DNA of 64,000 nt from G965229605 sp965229605 (lineage in GTDB: Bacteria > Pseudomonadota > Alphaproteobacteria > CBDDJK01): the NCBI GenBank assembly GCA_965229605.1, contig OZ245892.1, positions 2,108,001 to 2,172,000 of the forward strand, given 5' to 3'. The position numbers and the translations under genes are program-made. Positions 43,838 through 51,870 of the stretch are shown piece after piece. The notes beneath the pieces were generated by a model that saw only the letters and a list, made by a program, of their open reading frames with translations, was not told the origin of the DNA and made no database searches. Positions within the stretch are counted from its first letter, which is position 1; each line of letters begins with the position of its first letter.

Positions 43838-44113
43838 ATGACACGATCTGAGCTGGTTTCGCGTCTGGCATCGCGGTATCCTGCGCTTTATCTGCGGGAG
43901 ATTGAGCGGGCTGTTGACGTGATGTTTGACGAGATTTCGGAATCTCTTGCCCGTGGGGAGCGTGTGGAGCTTCGAGGTTTTGGCAGTTTCGGGGTTAAGG
44001 AGCGGCAAGGCCGTGCGGCGCGCAACCCGCGCAATGGCGAAAAAGTCCAGGTCGAGGCCAAACGCGTCCCGTTTTTCCGTATGGGCAAAAAGCTTTTTGA
44101 CGAGTTAAATTAG
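43838..44113 (+). CDS. ihfB: Integration host factor subunit beta
   Basis: 91 residues of the HU/IHF family. MTRSELVSRLASRYP at the N-terminus, RVELRGFGSFGVKERQGRAA and RNPRNGEKVQVEAKRVPFFR carry the DNA-binding arm. It dimerises with IhfA and bends DNA. Ribosome site AAAGGAA is about 10 nt upstream. Unlike the common arrangement, rpsA is not upstream; instead a repeat-rich leader is present. A clear terminator follows. Confidence 0.93.
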   Translation: MTRSELVSRLASRYPALYLREIERAVDVMFDEISESLARGERVELRGFGSFGVKERQGRAARNPRNGEKVQVEAKRVPFFRMGKKLFDELN

Positions 44114-44118
44114 TTAAC

Positions 44119-44140
44119 CCTGCCAGAGGCAGGTTTTTTT
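44119..44140 (+). terminator. Rho-independent terminator of ihfB
   Basis: The stem CCTGCC/GGCAGG with loop AGA is followed by seven T residues, 6 bp after the ihfB stop. Confidence 0.92.
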
Positions 44141-44148
44141 ATATCTAA

Positions 44149-44180
44149 GGACTAACGAACGATATAGGACTAACGAGCGA
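44149..44180 (+). repeat. 14-bp direct repeats between ihfB terminator and the peptide SBP gene
   Basis: GGACTAACGAACGA (44149-44162) and GGACTAACGAGCGA (44167-44180), one mismatch, with an 18-bp period. The second is followed at once by the AAAGGGG ribosome site. Confidence 0.7.
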
Positions 44181-44192
44181 AAGGGGCAAAAA

Positions 44193-45920
44193 ATGCGACA
44201 TTTATCTATTTTGACTGGTGCATTGGTTGGCGCGATCAGCACCATAGCGATAACCGCAACACCGGTTCAGGCTGATGGTCATAGTGGAGAGCGTGGCCGC
44301 GATGGTCAGCTCAATATTATCTATTGGCAGGCCCCGTCTATTCTCAATCCCTATCTTTCAGGCGGCACCAAGGATACCCAGTCCGCCAGCCTTATTCTGG
44401 AGCCTCTGGCCCGCTATAATGAAAAAGGGGAAATGGTCCCCTGGCTGGTTGATGAAATTCCAACCGTTGGCAACGGCGGAGTCAGTGCTGATTTGACCAG
44501 CATCACCTGGAAATTGTCGGACGGGCTGATCTGGTCCGATGGCACGCCCCTTACCTCTGCCGATGTCGCCTTTACCGCAGAATATTGCATGAATCCGGAA
44601 GGCGGCTGTGCGCAGCTCAAGAATTTTGGCGGCGTTGAGCGGATTGAAACCCCGGACGCTTTAACCGTGGTTGTCCATTTTGAATCCCCGATGCCGTTCC
44701 CCTATGGCCCGTTTGTCGGGGTGCAATCGCCGATCCTGCAAAAAGCCCAGTTTCAGGATTGTATGGGGGCGCGTGCCTCCAGCTGCACCGATCAAAATAC
44801 CGGCCCCATCGGAACCGGGCCTTTTACCGTGGTTGAATTTCGCACCAATGACGTCATCAGCCTGAAAGCCAACGAAAATTTCCGCCATCCCGGCAAACCG
44901 GCTTTTGCAACCGTCAATTTCAAGGGCGGGGGCGATGCAACAGCAGCAGCCCGTTCAGTGCTGGAAACTGGCGAATTTGACTATGCCTGGAACGTGCAGC
45001 TGGCCCCGGAAGTCATCGCCGAAATGGAAAAAGCTGGCAAGGGCAAGACCATCGTGTCGTTTGGCTCGCTGGTTGAACGGATTATGCTCAATAATACAAA
45101 CCCCGATCCCGCTTTGGGGCCGGATGAACGCTCGGTCGTGCGCCCGCATCCGTCTTTAGGCGATCCCGCTGTCTATAAGGCCCTCAGCATGGCCCTTGAC
45201 CGTGATCTGCTGGTCGAAATCGGCTATGGATCAGCCGGTCGTCCGACCTGTAATCTGATTGCCGGACCCGAAGCCTATAATTCCAAAACATTCGATTGCA
45301 GCACCCAGGATATTGCCGGGGCCAACAAACTGCTCGATGATGCCGGATGGAAGCGCGGGGCCGATGGCGTGCGTGCCAAAGACGGGGTGCGGCTCAGCTA
45401 TCTCTATCAAACCTCAACCAATGCCGTGCGCCAGGATTTTCAGGCGATCATTAAACAATGGTGGTCAGAAATCGGGGTTGAAGCCGAACTGCGCAATATC
45501 TCAGGCTCGGTCTTTTTTGGCGGCGATGCCGGATCCCCTGATACCTTCCAGAAATTCTATGCTGATGTCGAAATGTATGCCAATAAATTCGATGGCACCG
45601 ACCCGCAAAGCTATCTGGGACAATATACCTGTGAAAAGGCCCCGCGCCCGGAAACCCAGTGGCAGGGCGAAAATATCGCGCGCCATTGTGATCCCGCCTT
45701 TGATACCTTGCATAAGAAATTGTCCGGGACTGCCGATCTTGCAGAACGTCAACGCCTGTCAAAAGAAATGAATGATATGCTGATCACAAACGGCGCCTTG
45801 ATCCCGCTGGTTCACCGGGGCGATACCTCCAGCGTATCCAACACGCTTGGCGGTGTTCTGCTCAATTCCTGGGACAGCGAATTGTGGAACGCTGCGGACT
45901 GGTATCGCATTAAAGAATAA
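44193..45920 (+). CDS. Peptide-type ABC transporter substrate-binding protein (family 5)
   Basis: 575 residues with a Sec signal peptide (ITATPVQADG cleavage near 28). SBP family 5 shows in LEPLARYNEKGEMVPWLVDE, ITWKLSDGLIWSDGTPLTSA and FDYAWNVQLAPEV. The length is normal. It binds oligopeptides or other bulky solutes in the periplasm. It heads a five-gene unit with two permeases, a double ATPase and an amidohydrolase. ATG is preceded by AAAGGGG. Confidence 0.93.
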   Translation: MRHLSILTGALVGAISTIAITATPVQADGHSGERGRDGQLNIIYWQAPSILNPYLSGGTKDTQSASLILEPLARYNEKGEMVPWLVDEIPTVGNGGVSADLTSITWKLSDGLIWSDGTPLTSADVAFTAEYCMNPEGGCAQLKNFGGVERIETPDALTVVVHFESPMPFPYGPFVGVQSPILQKAQFQDCMGARASSCTDQNTGPIGTGPFTVVEFRTNDVISLKANENFRHPGKPAFATVNFKGGGDATAAARSVLETGEFDYAWNVQLAPEVIAEMEKAGKGKTIVSFGSLVERIMLNNTNPDPALGPDERSVVRPHPSLGDPAVYKALSMALDRDLLVEIGYGSAGRPTCNLIAGPEAYNSKTFDCSTQDIAGANKLLDDAGWKRGADGVRAKDGVRLSYLYQTSTNAVRQDFQAIIKQWWSEIGVEAELRNISGSVFFGGDAGSPDTFQKFYADVEMYANKFDGTDPQSYLGQYTCEKAPRPETQWQGENIARHCDPAFDTLHKKLSGTADLAERQRLSKEMNDMLITNGALIPLVHRGDTSSVSNTLGGVLLNSWDSELWNAADWYRIKE

Positions 45921-45970
45921 GTGCGTTTTAAACAGTTGGCCTGTTCAAACTGGCGATAAAGGTCGGTTTG

Positions 45971-46978
45971 ATGCGGACCTATTTGCTGCGGCGATCCATT
46001 CTGGCGGTCCCCGTCCTTTTATTTATTTCGCTGATTATCTTTCTGCTGCTGGAGCTGGCCCCCGGCGATCCAATGGGCAATATGCCCCTGACCATCCCGC
46101 CAGAGGTCAAAGAAAAAATGCGCGCCGCCCTCGGCCTTGGCGAACCCGTCCATGTCCGCTTCTTCAAATGGGTGGCCCAGTTCTTCTGGGTTGAACCGCT
46201 GGTCTTTATCGACTGGGCCTTTGGCTCCTCGCTCTCGGACGGAATGCAGCGGGTGATCTCATGGCAATCCCGCCTGCCGGTCATGGATGTGATCGTTGAA
46301 CGCCTGCCCCAAACCCTCTGGGTTGTCGGCATGGCCTATGTCGTCGGGGTGCTGATCGCCATTCCCATCGGAATCTATTCAGCCTACCGCCAATATTCAG
46401 TCTTTGATCAGGCCGGGACCTTTGTCTCGATGGTCGGATTCTCTATCCCGCCCTTCTTTTCAGGGGTCCTCGTTATCGTCATTTTTTCCGTCCAGCTTGG
46501 CTGGTTTCCCTCCATCTATGACACAACCCATCAGGTCACCAACTGGGACAGTTTTATCGTTCAGGTCAAGCAAATGATCATGCCGGTCATGGTGCTGGCC
46601 TTGCAAACCACCGCACAGATCAGCCGCTTTATGCGCGCCGCCATGCTCGATAATCTTAATCAGGATTATGTCCGCACCGCCCGCGCCAAGGGCATGAGCG
46701 AATGGGTCGTTGTGATGAACCATGTTCTGCGCAATTCACTTATTCCGGTGGTGACCGTGATTGCGCTCGGGGTGCCCGGAATTTTTGGCGGCGCGATCAT
46801 CACCGAACAGGTCTTTAAAGTGAACGGCATCGGCCAGCTTCTGATCACCGCCATTCAGGGCAACGACCTGCCAATGGTGCAGACCATTGCCTTTATCTTT
46901 GCCGTGCTGATTGTCGCTTTTAACCTGCTGGCTGATATTCTCTATGGCCTGCTTGACCCGCGGATTCGCTATGACTGA
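45971..46978 (+). CDS. Peptide-type ABC transporter permease (DppB-like)
   Basis: 335 residues, about six membrane helices. MRTYLLRRSILAVPVLLFIS at the N-terminus is typical of DppB. RTARAKGMSEWVVVMNHVLR contains the EAA-like loop for ATPase contact. It ends LADILYGLLDPRIRYD. An 8-bp overlap leads to the second permease. Confidence 0.93.
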   Translation: MRTYLLRRSILAVPVLLFISLIIFLLLELAPGDPMGNMPLTIPPEVKEKMRAALGLGEPVHVRFFKWVAQFFWVEPLVFIDWAFGSSLSDGMQRVISWQSRLPVMDVIVERLPQTLWVVGMAYVVGVLIAIPIGIYSAYRQYSVFDQAGTFVSMVGFSIPPFFSGVLVIVIFSVQLGWFPSIYDTTHQVTNWDSFIVQVKQMIMPVMVLALQTTAQISRFMRAAMLDNLNQDYVRTARAKGMSEWVVVMNHVLRNSLIPVVTVIALGVPGIFGGAIITEQVFKVNGIGQLLITAIQGNDLPMVQTIAFIFAVLIVAFNLLADILYGLLDPRIRYD

Positions 46979-47882
46979 TTCTGCTCTTTCTTCTGGTGAG
47001 GAAAAACCAAGAAGCCAGTGGGTTGATGTCTGGCAGCAGTTTACTTCCCACCGCGGGGCGGTTGCAGGTGGAATGTTCTTTGTTTTTATCCTGCTTGTCG
47101 TCGTGCTTGGCCCCTTTATCTGGAGCATTGATGCCAGCTTCATTGATATCCGCGCCAGAAATGAAGGGCCAAGCCTTCTGCATCCTTTTGGCACCGATCA
47201 GCTGGGGCGCGATATGCTGGCCCGGATGATCGCCGGTGGGCAGGTGTCGATTGCAGTCGGGATCACTGCGATGCTGCTGGCCCTTGGGCTGGGAACTCTG
47301 ATCGGTGTGCTTTCAGGCTATTTCACCTATCTTGATGGCCCCTTGATGCGCCTGACCGATTTATTTCTGGCCCTGCCGCTTTTGCCGCTTCTGCTGGTGA
47401 TGGTCCTGCTTTTTAGAGAGCCGTTAAACGGGGCTTTCGGCCCGGAACAAGGGATTTTCATTCTGATTGTCTGCGCTATCGGCCTGACCTCCTGGATGCC
47501 GACCGCCCGCATTGTCCGGGGCGATGTTCTGGCCCTGAAACAACGCGAATTTGTCCTGGCCGCCTATTCCATCGGCACATCGCACGGCGCAATGATCCGC
47601 CGCCATATCCTGCCCAATGCCCTGTCGCCGATCATGGTGTCTGCCACGCTGGGGATTGCCAATGCCATCATCACCGAATCCGCCCTGTCTTTTCTTGGCC
47701 TCGGTTTTCCGCCCGATTTCCCCACCTGGGGACGGATTCTTTATGATGCCGTTGATTATCTTCAACAACATCCCGAACGGGTTATCTGGCCCGGGGTCGC
47801 GATTTCCCTGACCGTGCTCAGCGTCAATTATCTGGGCGATGGACTAAGGGATGCGCTTGATCCTCGTATTCGGGACCGATGA
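46971..47882 (+). CDS. Peptide-type ABC transporter permease (DppC-like)
   Basis: 303 residues from ATG 46971, inside the dppB-like stop region. LLHPFGTDQLGRDMLARMIA is the DppC hallmark, and LAAYSIGTSHGAMIRRHILP the ATPase-contact loop. It ends LGDGLRDALDPRIRDR. It forms the heterodimeric channel with the preceding gene and overlaps the ATPase start by 4 bp. Confidence 0.93.
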   Translation: MTDSALSSGEEKPRSQWVDVWQQFTSHRGAVAGGMFFVFILLVVVLGPFIWSIDASFIDIRARNEGPSLLHPFGTDQLGRDMLARMIAGGQVSIAVGITAMLLALGLGTLIGVLSGYFTYLDGPLMRLTDLFLALPLLPLLLVMVLLFREPLNGAFGPEQGIFILIVCAIGLTSWMPTARIVRGDVLALKQREFVLAAYSIGTSHGAMIRRHILPNALSPIMVSATLGIANAIITESALSFLGLGFPPDFPTWGRILYDAVDYLQQHPERVIWPGVAISLTVLSVNYLGDGLRDALDPRIRDR

Positions 47883-49714
47883 TCATGCAAAAATCCACTC
47901 AACCGGCGACACCTCCTGTTGCGCAAATTGACAAACTGCGGGTCGAATTCTTCACCAAAAGCGGGCATGTTGTCGCGGTCAAGAATGTCAGCTTTGATAT
48001 AGCTGCGGGCGAGACTGTGGCCGTGGTCGGCGAAAGCGGGTCCGGAAAATCTGTGTCCTCCCTCAGCTTGATGCGGCTGGTTGAATATGGCGGCGGAAAA
48101 ATCACGCAAGGACGACTTTTATTTGATCGTGGCTCTGAACAAATCGACATGACCGGCATTGATGCCCTGACCGCGCGGGCCATTCGCGGCAATGAAATCG
48201 GTATGATCTTTCAAGAACCGATGACCTCGCTCAACCCTGTTTTTACCATTGGTCGCCAGTTGACCGAAGGATTGCGGGTCCATCAGAGCCTCACACAGGC
48301 CCAGGCCGATGCGCGAGGACTTGAACTTTTAAAAGAGGTCCGTATTCCAGAACCTGAACGCCGCCTGCACCAATATCCGCACGAACTCTCCGGGGGAATG
48401 CGCCAGCGCGTGGTGATTGCCATGGCCCTGGCCTGCAAGCCGCGCCTGTTGATTGCCGATGAGCCAACAACCGCCCTTGATGTCACCATTCAGGCAGAAA
48501 TCCTGGCCCTGATCAATCGCCTCAAGCAGGAAAATGGCACGGCTGTCCTCTTTATCACCCATGATATGGCGGTGGTTGCCCAAATGGCGGACCGGGTTGT
48601 GGTCATGTTTCGCGGTGAAAAGGTCGAAGAAGGCCCGGTTCAGCAAATCTTTGAAACCCCGGTGCATGACTATACCCGCTCGCTGCTCTCGGCGGTGCCA
48701 CGGCTTGGCGAAATGCGCGGCAAGCCCGACCCTGAGCCTTTGCGCCTGATCGGGTCTTCTGAAGCCGACCAACAGCCAATCCCGATAGCCGATGAAAAAA
48801 TTCTGCTTGATGTCAAAAATCTGACAACCCGTTTTCCGGTAAAGGGCGGGCTTCTCCGACGGCTGGTTGCCCGGGTTCATGCGGTTGAAGATGTGTCTTT
48901 CCGCTTGCGCACCGGCGAAACCCTCAGCCTGGTCGGGGAATCAGGCTGCGGCAAATCAAGCTGCGGGCGGTCTATTCTGCGGCTGGTTGAACCGGATTCA
49001 GGCGTTATTCTCTTAAACGGGGAAAATGTCCGGGACATGGATTCTGCCCGGATGCGGCAAGCCAGACGGGATATGCAAATGGTCTTTCAAGACCCGTTTG
49101 CCTCCTTAAATCCGCAAATGCAGCTGGCCAGCCAGGTTGCCGAGCCCCTGCGGAATTACAAACTGGCCCGGGGGGACGATCTGATGGACAGGGTTGCCAC
49201 CTTGTTTGAACAGGTTGAGCTTCCCCGTGCTTTTATGCGCCGCTATCCCCATGAACTGTCTGGCGGGCAGCGTCAGCGTGTCGCGATTGCCCGGGCTTTG
49301 GCGCTTAACCCGAAATTGATTATTGCCGATGAAGCCGTCAGTGCACTGGATGTCAGTGTTCAGGCCCAGGTCCTTAACCTGATGATGGCCTTGCAGCGCG
49401 ATCTTGGCATTTCCATTTTGTTTATCAGCCATGATATGGCTGTTGTTGAACGCGTCAGTCATTCAGTCGGCGTGATGTATCTGGGCCGTATTGTTGAAAT
49501 CGGCCCCCGGCGCGCCATTTTTGAAAATCCGCAACATCCTTATACCAAATCGCTTTTATCCTCGGTGCCGATAGCCGATCCGCGCCAGCGTAAAGTTGAA
49601 AGCGATCTCAATTTCAAACCGATTCCATCCCCTGTTCACCCGATTGATTATGTTGCCAAACCTTCTGTTTATCAGGAGGTTGGCCCTGATCATCTTATCT
49701 TGCAAGAGGAGTAA
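47879..49714 (+). CDS. Fused double ATP-binding protein of the peptide ABC transporter (DppD-DppF type)
   Basis: 611 residues holding two ABC domains in one chain, as in GsiA/YliA. The first (about 15-280) has GESGSGKSVSS, LSGGMRQRVVIAMALA and LLIADEPTTALDV. The second (about 310-580) has GESGCGKSSCG, LSGGQRQRVAIARALA and LIIADEAVSALDV, with Ala in place of the usual Pro after Glu. Both have the oligopeptide C-terminal extension (PYTKSLLSSVPIADPR). It energises the two permeases. Confidence 0.95.
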   Translation: MIMQKSTQPATPPVAQIDKLRVEFFTKSGHVVAVKNVSFDIAAGETVAVVGESGSGKSVSSLSLMRLVEYGGGKITQGRLLFDRGSEQIDMTGIDALTARAIRGNEIGMIFQEPMTSLNPVFTIGRQLTEGLRVHQSLTQAQADARGLELLKEVRIPEPERRLHQYPHELSGGMRQRVVIAMALACKPRLLIADEPTTALDVTIQAEILALINRLKQENGTAVLFITHDMAVVAQMADRVVVMFRGEKVEEGPVQQIFETPVHDYTRSLLSAVPRLGEMRGKPDPEPLRLIGSSEADQQPIPIADEKILLDVKNLTTRFPVKGGLLRRLVARVHAVEDVSFRLRTGETLSLVGESGCGKSSCGRSILRLVEPDSGVILLNGENVRDMDSARMRQARRDMQMVFQDPFASLNPQMQLASQVAEPLRNYKLARGDDLMDRVATLFEQVELPRAFMRRYPHELSGGQRQRVAIARALALNPKLIIADEAVSALDVSVQAQVLNLMMALQRDLGISILFISHDMAVVERVSHSVGVMYLGRIVEIGPRRAIFENPQHPYTKSLLSSVPIADPRQRKVESDLNFKPIPSPVHPIDYVAKPSVYQEVGPDHLILQEE

Positions 49715-49718
49715 TATC

Positions 49719-50885
49719 ATGCCTATCCGTAACCGCTTTGTCGAAATTGTTCCTGATGTCATTGCCTGGCGACATGACATCCATGCAAACCCGGAACTTC
49801 AGTTTGATACGCACCGCACATCAGCACTTGTGGCCGACAAGCTCAAAGAGTTTGGCTGTGACGAAATCGTAACCGGCATTGGCCGGACAGGGGTTGTTGG
49901 CGTTATCAAAGGCAAAAAAGCACAATCAGGCCGGGTCGTCGGGCTGCGGGCAGATATGGATGCCTTGCCGATAACCGAAGTCACGCCGCGTGATTATATC
50001 TCACAGAATCCAGGCGTGATGCATGCCTGTGGCCATGATGGTCACACCGCCATGCTGCTCGGGGCCAGCCGCTATCTGGCAGAAACCCGAAACTTTGACG
50101 GCACCGTCATTGTCATTTTCCAGCCTGCCGAAGAAGGCGGCGGTGGTGGTCGCGAAATGTGTGAAGACGGGCTGATGGAACGTTTCGGGATTCAGGAAGT
50201 CTATGGCATGCATAACTGGCCGGGCCTTGAGGCCGGTAAATTTGCCATTCGCCCGGGCCCTTTCTTTGCAGCAGCCGACCAGTTTGAAATCAAGGTTACC
50301 GGCAAAGGCGGACATGCCGCAAAACCTGATGAAACCGTTGATCCAACCGTGGTGGCGGCCCAGATTGTTCTGGCGTTGCAGACGATTGTATCGCGCAATG
50401 CCAATCCGGTTGATCATATCGTTGTGTCGGTGACCTCGTTTGAAACCGCCAGCCATGCCCATAATGTCATCCCGCCCGATGTGCGGATGAAAGGAACCAT
50501 GCGGACAATGACCAAATCAATGCGCGAACTGGGCGAAAAGCGCATGCGCGAAATTGTTGAAGGCGTTGCCACTGCTTTTGGAGCCACAGCTGATTTTATC
50601 TTTATGCCGGGTTATCCGTCGATGGTGAATCACAATACAGAAACGCAATATGCTCAGGAAGCTGCCCAAAAAGTGACCGGTCAATGCAACGAAGCCCCGC
50701 TGGTTATGGGCGGAGAGGATTTTGCCTATATGCTTGAAGAACGCCCGGGGGCCTATATTCTTGTTGGCAACGGCGATACCGCCAGCGTCCATCATCCTGA
50801 ATATGACTTTAACGATGACGCCATCCCGGCCGGCTGCTCCTGGTGGGTGGAGGTGGTTGAAAGCCGTATGCCTGCCACCGATTAA
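49719..50885 (+). CDS. M20 family amidohydrolase (hippurate hydrolase-like)
   Basis: 388 residues from ATG 49719, behind AGAGGAG; an in-frame start 41 codons earlier lies inside the ATPase gene. Metal-binding segments are RADMDALPI, MHACGHDGHTAMLLG, FQPAEEGGGGGREMCEDGL and VMGGEDFAYMLEE. The dimerisation domain spans 185-295. It hydrolyses N-acyl amino acids or similar amides in the cytoplasm. Being last in the importer unit, it likely processes the imported amide. Substrate unknown. Confidence 0.92.
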   Translation: MPIRNRFVEIVPDVIAWRHDIHANPELQFDTHRTSALVADKLKEFGCDEIVTGIGRTGVVGVIKGKKAQSGRVVGLRADMDALPITEVTPRDYISQNPGVMHACGHDGHTAMLLGASRYLAETRNFDGTVIVIFQPAEEGGGGGREMCEDGLMERFGIQEVYGMHNWPGLEAGKFAIRPGPFFAAADQFEIKVTGKGGHAAKPDETVDPTVVAAQIVLALQTIVSRNANPVDHIVVSVTSFETASHAHNVIPPDVRMKGTMRTMTKSMRELGEKRMREIVEGVATAFGATADFIFMPGYPSMVNHNTETQYAQEAAQKVTGQCNEAPLVMGGEDFAYMLEERPGAYILVGNGDTASVHHPEYDFNDDAIPAGCSWWVEVVESRMPATD

Positions 50886-50976
50886 ACCCGGAGCAGCTCA
50901 AAAAATAAATCTAAAGATTTTTTATTGCCATTATCTCTCTTATTACATACAATAAATATGAAGGGAGAGAGAGGAT

Positions 50977-51870
50977 ATGCGCAAAAAGGCCTTAGCTGAC
51001 TGGATCAAGCAGAATTTCTGGCTTTCTGGTCTGCTCATCGCGTTCTTCGCTTTATCAGCCTGTGAAATCCCGAACGCAATGTCGGTGCGGGCCGGACTTG
51101 ATCCCAAATATGTGGATGATCACGTCCGTTTCCGTGCGCGCTACTATTACACTGTGATCGAACATTGCGGCCAAGACGGGAAAAAACTTCCGGCTGACAA
51201 GCAGAATATTACCCTTTATCGCTACACACTAACTGGCAAAGCGCCCAGTTTATTTTCCACAGTCAAGTTTGAAGCCGGGCTGATGCCCACTGAAATTGTC
51301 GAAAAATTTGGCACCAAACTTCGTGATAACGGAGAACTTCAAGAACCGGGTAACAATGGCGCAAAAATAGTGAATGTTGATCAAATGAATGTCACCCAAA
51401 TGACGGTGGCGCAAATGAATGTTGGCAAAATGAGTGTTGGAGAAAAAGATACTGAACTGTCAAATGGGGTTTTAAACTCCGGCAAACCAAATTCAAAAGA
51501 CAACCATTGCTACGATGAAATCTTTATTTCAGGGCCGGAAGGGACAATCCGTGATGACGACACGCAATCTCTCGTGCTGTCGATGACAACAAGTGCAAGC
51601 CCGCTTATTGAGTCTCTGGGTGCATTGAATAATCTTGCGACTTCCTTGCGCGGTGACGACGCCAAAATGATGGATTCTGTTATACTCAGCAATTATTTTA
51701 AAAGTGAAAAGATAATTGCTCAGCAAGCACAACTGATCCTGTTGCGGGAAAAAAACAGGATGGCAAAAGAGGGTGCACCTCCATCAACGCCTGATCAAGT
51801 TGAAGGAATGATGCGCTCAATATGCGCAGCACTTGAAGAAGGAGCGGGGCAGTGTCCGGATCCCCAATGA
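50977..51870 (+). CDS. Unrecognised lipoprotein with pentapeptide-period repeat
   Basis: 297 residues with GGGAGAGAG ahead of ATG. The lipobox LSAC gives Cys29. A globular region includes YRYTLTGKAPSLFSTVKFEA. A stretch of four 5-residue units follows (QMNVT QMTVA QMNVG KMSVG, about 136-155), then a second region with CYDEIFISGPEGTI. The start of the next gene overlaps by 4 bp, and the two are probably made together. Hypotheticals with a related (Y/F)R-x(2,3)-TGKA-x-LF-x(3)-FE motif seem familiar, but no function is known to me. Confidence 0.75.
   Translation: MRKKALADWIKQNFWLSGLLIAFFALSACEIPNAMSVRAGLDPKYVDDHVRFRARYYYTVIEHCGQDGKKLPADKQNITLYRYTLTGKAPSLFSTVKFEAGLMPTEIVEKFGTKLRDNGELQEPGNNGAKIVNVDQMNVTQMTVAQMNVGKMSVGEKDTELSNGVLNSGKPNSKDNHCYDEIFISGPEGTIRDDDTQSLVLSMTTSASPLIESLGALNNLATSLRGDDAKMMDSVILSNYFKSEKIIAQQAQLILLREKNRMAKEGAPPSTPDQVEGMMRSICAALEEGAGQCPDPQ
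51382..51441 (+). repeat. 15-bp coding repeat, four units
   Basis: CAAATGAATGTCACC, CAAATGACGGTGGCG, CAAATGAATGTTGGC and AAAATGAGTGTTGGA are consecutive and in frame, encoding (Q/K)M(N/T/S)V-x units. Confidence 0.8.

Noticed and set aside
43800..43841. A 13-codon frame overlapping the ihfB start (ATGA), possible leader peptide
   Set aside because: No ribosome site, no run of regulatory codons and no attenuator hairpin. It arises from the purine-rich repeat array.
50897..50931. Possible terminator after the M20 gene (AAATCT/AGATTT hairpin)
   Set aside because: The stem is short and purely AT-rich, too weak to call.
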